This document shows, one piece after another, positions 8,675-17,900 of a stretch of 64,000 nucleotides of DNA; within the stretch, counting starts at the first letter, position 1; each line of letters begins with the position of its first letter. Below the pieces are notes generated by a model, which made no database searches, was not told the origin of the DNA, and saw only the letters and a list, made by a program, of their open reading frames with translations. The stretch is from Acidobacteriota bacterium (GTDB taxonomy: Bacteria > Acidobacteriota > Blastocatellia > Pyrinomonadales > Pyrinomonadaceae). The position numbers and the translations under genes were made by a program. The stretch lies in assembly GCA_016703965.1 (NCBI GenBank), contig JADJBB010000021.1, positions 1,984,001 through 2,048,000 of the forward strand. The letters are read 5' to 3'.

Positions 8675-10624
8675 TTAGTGCCGCGACAGCAGCGTCCAGA
8701 AGATCGCGATCACCATGATCAAACCGGATATGTAAGCCACGAAGCCAAAAGTCTTTGAGGCGATCCTCGCGAATCGGGATGGTGGATCGGTCAATACGGT
8801 ATCCAGTTTGCCTTCGGCTACAAGGCGATCGTACTCTACCGAGCGTTCTTCCTTGAATCGCGATAAGGTCATCTTGCCGGTAAAGATCACTGTGTCCATA
8901 GGGAAGTTCTCCGGCCGCAAATGATTATGGAAGAAGTGAAAAGCGAAAATGAACGCCGTCGCGAGCAGAGCTTCCTCGCCATGAATGATCATAGCCAGAT
9001 TTAGCACCACGCCGGGAAGGAATTCAGTGACCAAAGTCGGGAACCACAGCATCAATCCCGAAAGCCCGATGACAGGAACGCCCCAGAATACGGCAAAATA
9101 ATCAAATTTCTCCCAATAGGTCCACCGATCGAGCTTCGGTCGAGGCCCGAGGTAGAAGAACCAGCGAAACATATTGAGTACGTCCCAAATATCCTGCACA
9201 CGCGGAACCATCGAATCAGGCCCGTACAGGATCGAATATTTTCGCTCCAGCACCGCCTTGCGGAACACGTAAATGATGTGGATAAGGGCATAGATCAGTG
9301 TAATAACCGCACAAATGCGGTGTATGACCCGCGTGACTCCGAGTCCGCCGCCCATTTCTTCAAGCGCACGTCCCCAACTGGTGTAGTAGTACATCAACGG
9401 CAGCCCGGTCGCCGCTAAAAGGATAAAACTGATAACGATCAGAATATGCGTTAATCGATGGACCTTTGCAAAACGAACCACATAGACGTCGTCATCCGGC
9501 GATTTCTCGTGCTTCTCACTAACATAGGCGACGATCGACCTCTGGATCCAGAGGATCGTATGAATACCGAAGAAGCTGAAAACGCCGATCAGCAGCCATT
9601 CCATAAAATGGCTGACGTAATAAACAAGCGCCGATTTTTCCGGATCATTGGGCTCCGGATGCGGGCTATACATTGCAAAATTTGCATTTACGTTCGTATG
9701 GCACTGAGAGCAGGTCTGAACTAAGTTGCTCGTATGAACCGATGAAAGTGGATTGCTCGCCGGAAGGTTCTTATGCGGCGTATGACAATCGGCGCACGTC
9801 GCGGCGAGCTTGAAATCGAGGGCCGTCGCCTGGCCGTGGAATGTGTCGCGGTAACTTGGAGCCTGCTTAGTGTGACAATTGCTGCAGTTGTTGACCATCT
9901 GCATGTTGAAATCACGAAGGCTCAACGGGGCTTGCAGGTGCGAGACGGCGGTGTGGCACGATGTGCAGGTCGGGGCTTTTGGGTTTCCTTCCTTGAATGC
10001 CTTTCCATGACTGCTGAGGTCATAGTCTGCCACGTTTTGGCTGTGACATTTCGCGCACATTAATTCAGCATTGGCCCGATTCATCGTCGACGCTGATTCC
10101 TTTACCGGCAAAATACTGTGCGATCCGTGACAATCGGCACATGAAGCAGGCCTGCTATCGCCGCTGTCGCGACGACCGCCGTGAATGCTCAGGTGAAACG
10201 ACTTTGCCGCGTCCTCGTGGCAGCCGCCGCAGGTCTTTGCCATATTGGCACGGTTTACCGTCGATCTTGGATCTTCAGCCGGCAGGACTGTCGTCATGTC
10301 GCCGTTGACAGCATGACAATTTACACAGCTCGGAGCTGGCTTCCCGTTTGCTCCGGCCTTTGCGTGAATGCTGTTCTCGATGGCACCGTGCGAATCTTTA
10401 TGGAACTGCACACCAGCTATGTATGGCAGAGTCTTACCCGCACCGTGACAGCCGGCACAATCCAGATTTACGTTCGTCGGAAATTGACCCGCTTGCTGAT
10501 TAGCTGTTAGGTAGGGCTCTTTGGGTACGTTCTGGGCCTGTGTTTCGAACGAACGGTAAAAAGAAAAACCTACCCAAACGAGTAAAAAAAGAACCAATAT
10601 TGAAGTCTTAATGTTAGGTCTCAT
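8675..10624 (-). CDS. CbcL-like inner-membrane quinol oxidoreductase: nine-haem cytochrome c fused to cytochrome b
   Basis: A 649-residue fusion. After a signal anchor come nine CXXCH motifs: CAGCH, CVNCH, CGGCH, CADCH, CAKCH, CTSCH, CSNCH, CADCH and CSQCH. From about residue 340 there is a multi-helix cytochrome b domain of the FdnI/HydC type, with helix histidines in KVHRLTHIL, RVIHRIC, YALIHIIY, MIIHGEE and FAFHFFHNHLR. Nine c haems joined to a dihaem b domain is the published architecture of Geobacter CbcL, a quinol oxidase used for low-potential extracellular acceptors. It has its own promoter region with a CRP-like site and follows MtrB-like and MtrA-like genes on the same strand. The electron acceptor is inferred. 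Confidence 0.85.
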   Translation of the reverse strand: MRPNIKTSILVLFLLVWVGFSFYRSFETQAQNVPKEPYLTANQQAGQFPTNVNLDCAGCHGAGKTLPYIAGVQFHKDSHGAIENSIHAKAGANGKPAPSCVNCHAVNGDMTTVLPAEDPRSTVNRANMAKTCGGCHEDAAKSFHLSIHGGRRDSGDSRPASCADCHGSHSILPVKESASTMNRANAELMCAKCHSQNVADYDLSSHGKAFKEGNPKAPTCTSCHTAVSHLQAPLSLRDFNMQMVNNCSNCHTKQAPSYRDTFHGQATALDFKLAATCADCHTPHKNLPASNPLSSVHTSNLVQTCSQCHTNVNANFAMYSPHPEPNDPEKSALVYYVSHFMEWLLIGVFSFFGIHTILWIQRSIVAYVSEKHEKSPDDDVYVVRFAKVHRLTHILIVISFILLAATGLPLMYYYTSWGRALEEMGGGLGVTRVIHRICAVITLIYALIHIIYVFRKAVLERKYSILYGPDSMVPRVQDIWDVLNMFRWFFYLGPRPKLDRWTYWEKFDYFAVFWGVPVIGLSGLMLWFPTLVTEFLPGVVLNLAMIIHGEEALLATAFIFAFHFFHNHLRPENFPMDTVIFTGKMTLSRFKEERSVEYDRLVAEGKLDTVLTDPPSRFARIASKTFGFVAYISGLIMVIAIFWTLLSRH

Positions 10625-10684
10625 CGCAATCCCCGCTTAACCCGGTATTTCAACTTACTTATAACTCTTTTGGCGGCAATAAAC

Positions 10685-10700
10685 TGTGATAATGGTCACT
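10685..10700. promoter_or_regulatory. CRP-type site (one mismatch) upstream of the CbcL-like gene
   Basis: TGTGA-TAATGG-TCACT, one base from the consensus, 60 nt upstream of the start at 10624, in the 143-nt gap left by the preceding terminator. It belongs with the sites at 3861 and 14088. Confidence 0.5.
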
Positions 10701-10767
10701 ATTAGAATCGGTGCTTCATATTACATCGAAGTCGGCTATTAACCAAGATACTGATCTGCGATATTCA

Positions 10768-10805
10768 TAAAAAACGCCGGCGAAATTCGATGATCTCGCC
10801 GGCGT
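10768..10805 (-). terminator. Intrinsic terminator after the outer-membrane barrel gene
   Basis: Stem ACGCCGGCGA (10774-10783) with TCGCCGGCGT (10796-10805), followed on the minus strand by a T-run. It lies 25 nt beyond the stop at 10830. Confidence 0.88.
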
Positions 10806-10829
10806 CAAATTAGAAAGGGTTAGAACCCC

Positions 10830-12961
10830 TTAACGGTCTCCCGCCCTTCCTCCGAAGTAGAGCCTCAGTGAGGTGTAAGGCAAATGAGACTTGTAGTTTT
10901 GGGTAGACGTTTGGATATCATCGTACTTGTAGTACTGATAGCCTACGTTCCAATCCACATTTCGACTTAGCCGGATGGCCGCCCGGACCTCCGGGGTGTT
11001 GAAACGCATTGGATACGACCCAACTATGTTCGGGGAGCCAGATGGAGGGGTAACTCGATCGCCTTGCCCATCGTCTTTATTGATCCGGTAGGTTGCATAT
11101 AAAGAAACCCTGCGGTGCGGCTTGGCAGCCATTTCTACATAGACATACCGATCTTTAACATAGAATTCACTCAGGCCGAGCGTCCTAATTCCTGATGAAG
11201 GAACCAAACCAATCCACATATATATCGGTGTTTTTGCTTCCTGGTTCCGATGAGTGTAGCCGCCCGAAAGCCGGAGCTTGTCGTTCGGATTCCACTCGAC
11301 GTCGCCACTGAAAGTTCGACTTTTAACATCTGTACCAAATGGAAGTCCCGGATTATCTACAGTTTGTGATGGATTGGTATTGTTCTTTGTGATTCCCGAC
11401 ACATTTACTGTAAACGTTTTGTATGACCAACGGCTCCTGACTCTAAAATTCGTGAAATCATAGTTTTCGAGTCGAGTGAAAACGTTGTCAGAAGTTCCAT
11501 GCTCTACATCCGCAAAAATAACCCAGCCCTTGGTTGGCTTGATCTTTGTTCCGGCGATGAATGTATTCGTGCTGTTTTCTTCAGTCTAATCTATGGTCAG
11601 CGAACTTACCGAAGGAGTCGGCTGCGGACTCGGAGTTGGGAGGATCGTATTGGTAGTCGTTGATCCCTCTAATCCAAACACGTGATCTCACGCCTCGTGT
11701 GACGCCATCCTGCGTGGATCGAGAACTTGTTGCTGAATTGATAGTCGGCTTCAAGCAAATTCGAAAGACGATTAAAATCGTTCACGCGATATGCGTACGA
11801 TGCGATGCTTCGATAAGTAGTAATGGTATTAGCTGCGTTACGGAAATTGAAATATTCCTGCAGATTTTCACCGCCATTCACCGTGAACCGGTCGTACGAT
11901 ATGGTGTTCGAAATCCGGAAATCATCCGTAGCACGGAATGTGAATCCGAGATCAGCCCGCATCTGAGGACGCTTCGACTTACCGTTGATCGTGAATTGAT
12001 CGAGATCAATGAAGTTATTTTGGTTGTCCCGTCCTCCAGTGAATGTCTCAACAATATTTGATCTGGACTTGGTAGTCGAATACATGATACGTCCCGTGAC
12101 GTCAAATTTATCGGCAAATGTACGATTCACATTGAACTGTGAAAAGCTGCCATTGCCAACAACCGGATAGTACTTGCTGTACGCATTGTAAACGGTAGTA
12201 TCAGTGGTGTTGTTACCGGGGTTAGGGCCGGCAAGAAGATAGTTCGACCCGTCATTAAATACGCGGAAGCCATGATTCAGGCCCCAGTTGAAACCCCAAA
12301 GTTTGCCTTCCGCTCCGATACGGAAATCTTTCGCAGTAAACTTGGTGTTGTTTGGAACTGGGAAATCGTCACGATATCCGCGGGACGTCCACAATCCGTC
12401 TCCGGTCGTTTCACCGAACGAACCGCCAAAAGTCAATCTTAGCTTCTCGCTCTGCGGGAAAAGCGTGAAGTCCATGTCCGTCAGATCATGCTTCCAGTTC
12501 TGGGTATGCTGGCTTGCTCCGTTGACGGATACGTAGTTCGACAGATTATTAAAGTAGTTGATCCGTCGGGTGCTGAGATTAGCCTTGAAGAACCCGACCT
12601 TTTCCATATTCAGGCGGAAGTAACCGTTTGGATCAGCTCCCCAGCCTGAGTTCATAATGAGAAGGGAATCGAACCAACGTCCGTTTTCTTTCTCAAGAAA
12701 AATATTTGAATCGAAGAACCGGAATCCCTGTTTGTAATTCAAGTCGCTTCGGTACTTGTTCTCGTTACCATCGAGCGATCGCCAGCGCCATCCGAACTCG
12801 GTCGTCGCAGCTACGCGGTAGCCGCCGTATGTCTGTTCTGGTGTCGAACTTGGGGCCGTTTGGGAATATGCTGCGCCGGCAAATACCAGGACGACAGCCG
12901 CCGCGATGAACGAGAGGCGTGCGATTATGGCTCGTTCGCTATTAACTTTGTAATTAAACAT
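10830..12961 (-). pseudogene. MtrB/PioB-like outer-membrane beta-barrel, broken by a frameshift and a stop
   Basis: Two reading frames form one protein of about 710 residues, close to the length of MtrB. The N-terminal part (12961-11669) has a signal peptide ending near AAYSQ and dense beta-strand repeats rich in aromatics (YGGYRVAATTEFGWRW, GWGADPNGYFRLNMEKVGFF). That frame ends at a TAG at 11669. The continuation is one frame away, includes an in-frame TAG at 11586-11588 (...SSLTID*TEENSTNTF...), and runs with matching barrel sequence to 10830. The terminal residues are RLYFGGRAGDR. It sits directly downstream of the decahaem MtrA-like gene, which supports a porin-cytochrome partnership. 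The lesions may be decay or sequence error. MtrB-family membership is judged by composition, length and context. Confidence 0.68.
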
Positions 12962-12979
12962 GTTTCCTCCTGTCCATCA

Positions 12980-14014
12980 TTACTTGAAGTAATATTTGCT
13001 TGCATTTGAACCGTGGATCCGCGCGTGGCAGATGGTGCAGTTCATGTACCGCGTCGTCGTTTGATTATGCGGTGCCTGCGGTGCTCCTGGGTCCGCGCTT
13101 GTGATGGAGCTATGACACTCCATGCAGAGCTGCCTCACCGAACTTCGGTTCAACATCTTTGGATTGCTCGATCCGTGCGGGGCATGGCAAGCTGCGCATC
13201 CTTCGGTCTTGAGTGGAGCGTGTTCGAATGCGAACGGGCCCTGTTTATCGCCATGGCACTTGATACAGGAAGCATCGCCGCCGAGTGCGAGTTTGGTCTG
13301 TTTCGATTCAAATCCACCGTGTGCATTGTGGCAGTCGCTGCACTTCATCACTCCCTCAAGGACTTTGTGATGGAACGGCTTCGTGAACTGTGCTTTGGTT
13401 TCCGTGTGGCAACTCATACAAAGTTGCGGCTCGCTCTGTTTTAGCATTGCTTTATGAGCAATGCCGGGGTTCTGGTTGCTAGTTCCGGCAACATAAACGG
13501 TCGAGTCTGGACCCGCATTCGGCAACTCCGTACCGTGCGAACTGTGACAATCAGTGCAACCTACATCGTTACGCCAGTGCTCGCCGCGACGGAAATTATT
13601 ATGGCTCTCTTTGCCGGAATGGCAGGCGAGGCACGTTTCCGATGTCTGCTTAGAATTCTTTCCCGCAAATGAAATGATCTTTGTCTTATCGCCGCCGCCT
13701 TCGACGTGAGCCTTGCCGGGCCCGTGACACGATTCGCAGCCCTGGGCTTTGTCTTTCCAGCTGGCTACGTCTTTTAGTTTTGCATGTTTAGTGCTTTTGA
13801 ATTTTTTGAATTGATCCTCGTGGCAGGTAGCACAGGTCTCACTGCCTAGGTAGTCATCTGGACTCGCGTTCGCGATGAGTTCGGGTACCGGTGCCGGTTC
13901 GTCCTCTGCCGCTACTCCGAGAGCCGTTGAAAATGTTGACGAAATTACCCACGCAAACACGAGTATGCTGAATGCCGTGAGCATCGCCACCTTAACAATT
14001 TTAGTTGAAGCCAT
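12980..14014 (-). CDS. Decahaem MtrA/DmsE-family periplasmic cytochrome c
   Basis: A 344-residue protein with a signal segment and exactly ten CXXCH motifs: CATCH, CESCH, CLACH, CTDCH, CMSCH, CSDCH, CIKCH, CAACH, CMECH and CTICH. The start of the mature part (YLGSETCATCHEDQFKKFKSTKHAK) and the spacing fit the MtrA/DmsE decahaem family, whose members are about 330 residues and sit inside an MtrB-type barrel to wire electrons through the outer membrane. The barrel gene follows after 18 nt. A CRP-like site lies 74 nt upstream. Confidence 0.9.
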   Translation of the reverse strand: MASTKIVKVAMLTAFSILVFAWVISSTFSTALGVAAEDEPAPVPELIANASPDDYLGSETCATCHEDQFKKFKSTKHAKLKDVASWKDKAQGCESCHGPGKAHVEGGGDKTKIISFAGKNSKQTSETCLACHSGKESHNNFRRGEHWRNDVGCTDCHSSHGTELPNAGPDSTVYVAGTSNQNPGIAHKAMLKQSEPQLCMSCHTETKAQFTKPFHHKVLEGVMKCSDCHNAHGGFESKQTKLALGGDASCIKCHGDKQGPFAFEHAPLKTEGCAACHAPHGSSNPKMLNRSSVRQLCMECHSSITSADPGAPQAPHNQTTTRYMNCTICHARIHGSNASKYYFK

Positions 14015-14087
14015 GATCTTGCCTCCGTATTAGTTCGAATAACTTACTATTCGCGCCATCAGGTTATCGAACATCGCACGCTCCTTA

Positions 14088-14103
14088 TGTGCGCGATGTC
14101 ACA
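14088..14103. promoter_or_regulatory. CRP-type site (one mismatch) upstream of the mtrA-like gene
   Basis: TGTGC-GCGATG-TCACA. It differs from the consensus in one position and precedes the mtrA-mtrB-like unit by 74 nt. Confidence 0.5.
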
Positions 14104-14145
14104 ATTTGAAAATAAACGTAAAAAAGAACCAAAAATATTGCTCAG

Positions 14146-14604
14146 TCAATGCGATCGTAATTTCTCGATTGCCTGACGGTACGAACGGCCAAGCTTCTCG
14201 GCTAGCCGATAGGAAACGCTAGGGTTTTCGCGGAGAAATTTAAAAAAATCAGACCGCCGTACAACGCAAAATGTACACTTTGTAACAGTTTTCATGCCCG
14301 TCTTGTGGGGCTTGTCAGATAATGCCTCGATCAGGCCATAGATGCGGGTTTTGCCGGCATTGGCCGTGTCGATCGCGAGATACTCTGAGAGGTCTGATAT
14401 TTGAACCAGATGGCCCGTAAGATGCAGATATATTTTGTCTACCTTGTCTCCGAACGCATAGACAAGGGTATTCGCTCCCAGATCCTCTTCTTTCTGTATT
14501 TGCTTAAAGGCTGCTTGTGTTTCGAGAGATGCTCCGCTTAACAACTGTTCCGCTGTCAGCAGGCCGTCGATCGAAATGAGTATTCCTTCGTCCTGGAGCT
14601 GCAT
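14146..14604 (-). CDS. Stand-alone cyclic-nucleotide-binding-domain protein
   Basis: About 152 residues from ATG 14604, chosen because GGAGGA lies 6 nt upstream; in-frame ATGs at 14610 and 14676 are alternatives. The sequence is a Crp-like effector domain (ANTLVYAFGDKVDKIYLHLTGHL, then a beta-roll and RSDFFKFLRENPSVSYRLAEKLGRSY) with no helix-turn-helix. It ends soon after the C-helix, so it cannot bind DNA like its neighbour. It may sense a ligand or dimerise with the adjacent Crp/Fnr regulator; this is inferred from proximity. Confidence 0.75.
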   Translation of the reverse strand: MQLQDEGILISIDGLLTAEQLLSGASLETQAAFKQIQKEEDLGANTLVYAFGDKVDKIYLHLTGHLVQISDLSEYLAIDTANAGKTRIYGLIEALSDKPHKTGMKTVTKCTFCVVRRSDFFKFLRENPSVSYRLAEKLGRSYRQAIEKLRSH

Positions 14605-14709
14605 CAACATTCCTCCGGATGAGTGAATAGTCTTTATGAAGGGGACGTTCATCGAAAGGGCGTCTATCACACGCATGGGTGACGGATATCACATCTGAGG
14701 GGTTTCGCC

Positions 14710-15429
14710 TCAGGAATTTCCGATCGCTGCCCGCAGCCGGCGGCGGTCGTGAATAATAAGCTCTGAACCCTTGAGGGTCACCAGATCGCATTCGCGAAAA
14801 TGTTTCAGGGCCCGGGTCACAGTTTCCCGCGACGCACCGATCATTTCGGCTATCTCTTCGTGTGTGAAGTAGTTCTTGATCTTTACTTTGCCGTCGCCGC
14901 CCGTTCCGTTACCGGTCCAGCCGAGAAAGAGTTTCGCAAGCTTATCCGCAGCCGAATCAGACAGGCCGAGCGAGCAAATTTGCTGATAAGCCGTGAGGTA
15001 GTTGCGGCCCAGTTGCTTAGCAGCATTCAGGCAGGCTTGAGGATTGGCCTTAAGAAATCGGAGAAGATCGGGCGTCGAAACAAAATTCACCTGGCAAAGC
15101 TCAAGGACTTCAGCTGTAGTCTCATGCTCAAGGCCGTTAAGAGCTGCACTAAGTCCGAGAACGTCTCCCGGTTCCGCGATCCCGAGGATCATTATCTTTC
15201 CGCCTCGCGAACAGGTTGAGAGCTTTACTCTGCCCTGGCAAAGTATGTACACGCCGTGCGTTGGCTGGCCTTCAATAAATAGATTTGCACCCTTCGGATA
15301 GGCCTTTGTTACTTTGATCGATTCAAAATTTTCAAGCTCTGGGGCGGGGAGACGGCAGAAGGACATTTCTTGCTGCAACTGGCAATTCTCGCACTTGTGT
15401 TGGATACGTAAATCGTTTGTGGTTTTCAT
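14710..15429 (-). CDS. Crp/Fnr-family transcription regulator with FNR-like cysteines
   Basis: A 239-residue protein: an N-terminal Cys region, a cyclic-nucleotide-binding fold (residues 35-125), a dimerisation helix (125-155) and a winged HTH (160-235). C13-x2-C16-x8-C25 plus C112 (ELCQVNF) match the four [4Fe-4S] ligand positions of FNR (three N-terminal, one near 122), although the last N-terminal gap is longer. The recognition helix GASRETVTRALKHF carries R201, E202 and R206, as in CRP, which reads TGTGA. It therefore looks like an oxygen- or redox-sensing regulator with CRP-type DNA specificity. Candidate targets in this window are the cytochrome units. Confidence 0.88.
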   Translation of the reverse strand: MKTTNDLRIQHKCENCQLQQEMSFCRLPAPELENFESIKVTKAYPKGANLFIEGQPTHGVYILCQGRVKLSTCSRGGKIMILGIAEPGDVLGLSAALNGLEHETTAEVLELCQVNFVSTPDLLRFLKANPQACLNAAKQLGRNYLTAYQQICSLGLSDSAADKLAKLFLGWTGNGTGGDGKVKIKNYFTHEEIAEMIGASRETVTRALKHFRECDLVTLKGSELIIHDRRRLRAAIGNS

Positions 15430-15613
15430 ATTCCTAAGTCATGCTGCTGAGTCTATTGCAAGCAGCTTCCGCCAGTAATATAGCAATTCATATTCCTTAC
15501 ACCAGCACCTTAAAAATGCTGCAAACAGTAGACTTATGCCTGATAGCGAAGAACATATTATGCAAACATCGCGACTTTTTGATCCGCGCCGCGAAGAATT
15601 TCACGGACACTAC

Positions 15614-15967
15614 TTATCCGACCGCGCCGCCCACTTGAAAACGAAGAACCGCCGTTCGTCCTTCAGCGTCAGTAACGTCGAGGCCGTCTTCGTCGCCGGC
15701 TCGGCTGAAAACAAACTTCAGCCCGGTCGCGTCGCTGATCGTATGGTTAAATTCACCCAGTGAGATCTGTATCGTAGCACGATCTTGATGCGTGTCAATG
15801 TCGACCCCGCCTAACGGCAAACCGCTCTCTAGCCAGTAATCCATTACGTTTTCACCGTGGCGCTCGAAAACTGCAAGTCGGGTCGGCCGTCCGGCATTTT
15901 GTTCAGAAAAGAACTGCAGAAATTTTGTCCACTCATTGATCCTTTTAGGGTTTTTCATCTTGAGCAC
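15614..15967 (-). CDS. Small DUF5335-like protein
   Basis: 117 residues (109-117 depending on start). A short Trp/Phe helix (INEWTKFLQFFSEQNAGRPTRL) precedes beta strands with ESGLPLGGVDID and QISLGEFNHTI, a layout I associate with DUF5335 proteins. The function is unknown. Its start overlaps the end of the GCS2-CBS gene by 23 nt, so it belongs to the same transcript. No signal peptide is seen. Confidence 0.6.
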   Translation of the reverse strand: MLKMKNPKRINEWTKFLQFFSEQNAGRPTRLAVFERHGENVMDYWLESGLPLGGVDIDTHQDRATIQISLGEFNHTISDATGLKFVFSRAGDEDGLDVTDAEGRTAVLRFQVGGAVG

Positions 15968-17900
15968 CTCTTTCGTCCGTCGAAATTACGGCCGATAATT
16001 TTTCTTCAAAAAGTTTTGCTGACACGGTCAGAAAATCGTAGGCCGTGACGAGACCGACCAATCGGTCATCCCTAAGAACGGGCAGGCAACCTATGTTGTT
16101 TTCGCGCATAAGTTCGAGTGCGTCGAGCGTGTGCGTTTCAGGAGTGACCGTGATCAGGTTGGTCTTCATTACGTCGCGGATAATGATCGGCCCGGTGGCC
16201 AGACATTTCCCGTTCGCCATCAACTCGATCAGGTCCCGATGCGAAACGATACCGATCAGTCGGCCGGCGTCATCCTCGACGGGAACGTGCCGCACGTGTT
16301 TCCAGTGCATCAAACTGGCCGCTAGGTCGATTATGTCGTCTGGCCGGACGGTGTAGAGGTCAACCGCCATAAACTGCTCTACGGTCTTATAATTGTCTAT
16401 CCACTCTGAATCGGACGGGATATCCGCCAACTTCCATGTATGCATGGCTTCGCTGCTTTGTTCCTGATGTGCTTTCATCGCAGCTGTCAGCGTCCGCAGC
16501 CGGACGTTTGGTTTTGCTCGTTTATCCATCGCTTCGTAAGAATCGAGCATCCATTTGGCACCCGATTTTTCCTGCGTAACCCGCGTTTCGATAATGTCGA
16601 GCAATCGCTGACTATCAACATCATCAACGCCGGCACGGATCAGGCCTCTTCTTGCTCGCGGCAATAATTCTTCCAGGATTATCCGCCCGACACGCCTACT
16701 CTGGCCATCGAGCCCTTTTATTTGCCCATTTAGCCCATAACGCGCGGCATTGTAGAAATTGTTTCTCGCGTCGTCGAACGTCATAAGCTTACTGATGTCG
16801 CCGAACTCCTCGGGCAGCTCGGTCATCAGGCCTAAGAAAAAAGCAGAATTAGCCATCTCATCCGCGACGGTAGGGCCGGCTGGTAGAAACCTTGCTTCGA
16901 TCCTCAAGCCTGGTTTGCCGTTGACAACGCCGTAGCACGGACGGTTCCAACGCCAGATCGTCCCGTTGTGGAGCCGCCAGGCCGACAGGCTGGGAATACC
17001 TCCGTCGGCCAGAACCTTTAATGAATTTTCTTCAACCGCCTGCGTCAGCAAAATGCGGAATCGGATCGCATCCTCGCGAAGCACTTCGAGGATCGAATTC
17101 TCGACCCACCGGTCGCCAAAATTGACCCGCGGCTTCTGGTTTCGCTGTTTATGGGTAAGCGAGCGCGTGTCGGTCGACTGTCTAAACACCGCAAGCCGTG
17201 TTTCATGCCAAAGCCGATGATTTAGAAGGAATGGTGAGTTTACCGCAGATGCAAGCACCGGGCCTGATATCGCCTGTGCCCAATTATAATAGCGAACGAA
17301 TTCACTTATACCGACCTGCAAATGAACCTGAAAACTTGTGTTACAGAACTCAATATAGGTGTTCTGAAGTGTCAACTGCAGCTCGTCGAGGCCCTTGATA
17401 TGGATCACGCGATTATCACCATGGAGTTGAGTAACGATCCGGTTGATCTCGTGATACCGCGGGTTGGGGGTGAGGTTTTCGATCGTCAGATCGGATTGCT
17501 GTATTGTCGGCAGGATACCAGCAAGGACGACGCCTCCACCGAACTTCGCGGCTGATCGCCTGACTATATCAAGGGTTTCGTTTAGTTCGTCCTCCATGAG
17601 CCGGAGGCAATTGCCGCCAAACTCGCGTGGGGTGAGATTAGCTTCGAGGTTAAATAGGCCGATCTCCGTTGTAAGCCGACCATCCTTAGCATCGTCGATG
17701 ATCTTCATCGCGAGTGGTGCGGGGTGCATTGAAGAATCAACAAGAAACATCTCCTGTTCGGCGCCGATGCGGCGAACGTCTTCCTCAAACATCCCGCCAT
17801 CGAGCATGAGCTCAATGGCTTGTAGGTCATTTAACACCCCGAGTGTAAACGCGCGCATTTGCGTATCGTCGTATTCGCTCGTTACTTTTTTATCTCCCAT
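15945..17900 (-). CDS. Glutamate-cysteine ligase family 2 (GCS2) enzyme fused to a CBS-domain pair
   Basis: A 651-residue protein. Residues about 35-480 form a GCS2/YbdK-type carboxylate-amine ligase domain (IGAEQEMFLVD, EIGLFNLEANLTP, FCNTSFQVHLQV, LRIEARFLPAGPT). The C-terminus (about 510-640) holds two CBS motifs (VRPDDIIDLAASLMHWKHVRHVPV and VTPETHTLDALELMRENNIGCLPVL), which usually bind adenosine ligands. GCS2 enzymes couple glutamate to an amine using ATP, so the CBS pair suggests energy-state control. The true amine is not certain. It overlaps the upstream aspartoacylase-like gene by 11 nt and the downstream DUF5335-like gene by 23 nt. Confidence 0.85.
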   Translation of the reverse strand: MGDKKVTSEYDDTQMRAFTLGVLNDLQAIELMLDGGMFEEDVRRIGAEQEMFLVDSSMHPAPLAMKIIDDAKDGRLTTEIGLFNLEANLTPREFGGNCLRLMEDELNETLDIVRRSAAKFGGGVVLAGILPTIQQSDLTIENLTPNPRYHEINRIVTQLHGDNRVIHIKGLDELQLTLQNTYIEFCNTSFQVHLQVGISEFVRYYNWAQAISGPVLASAVNSPFLLNHRLWHETRLAVFRQSTDTRSLTHKQRNQKPRVNFGDRWVENSILEVLREDAIRFRILLTQAVEENSLKVLADGGIPSLSAWRLHNGTIWRWNRPCYGVVNGKPGLRIEARFLPAGPTVADEMANSAFFLGLMTELPEEFGDISKLMTFDDARNNFYNAARYGLNGQIKGLDGQSRRVGRIILEELLPRARRGLIRAGVDDVDSQRLLDIIETRVTQEKSGAKWMLDSYEAMDKRAKPNVRLRTLTAAMKAHQEQSSEAMHTWKLADIPSDSEWIDNYKTVEQFMAVDLYTVRPDDIIDLAASLMHWKHVRHVPVEDDAGRLIGIVSHRDLIELMANGKCLATGPIIIRDVMKTNLITVTPETHTLDALELMRENNIGCLPVLRDDRLVGLVTAYDFLTVSAKLFEEKLSAVISTDERGAQDEKP

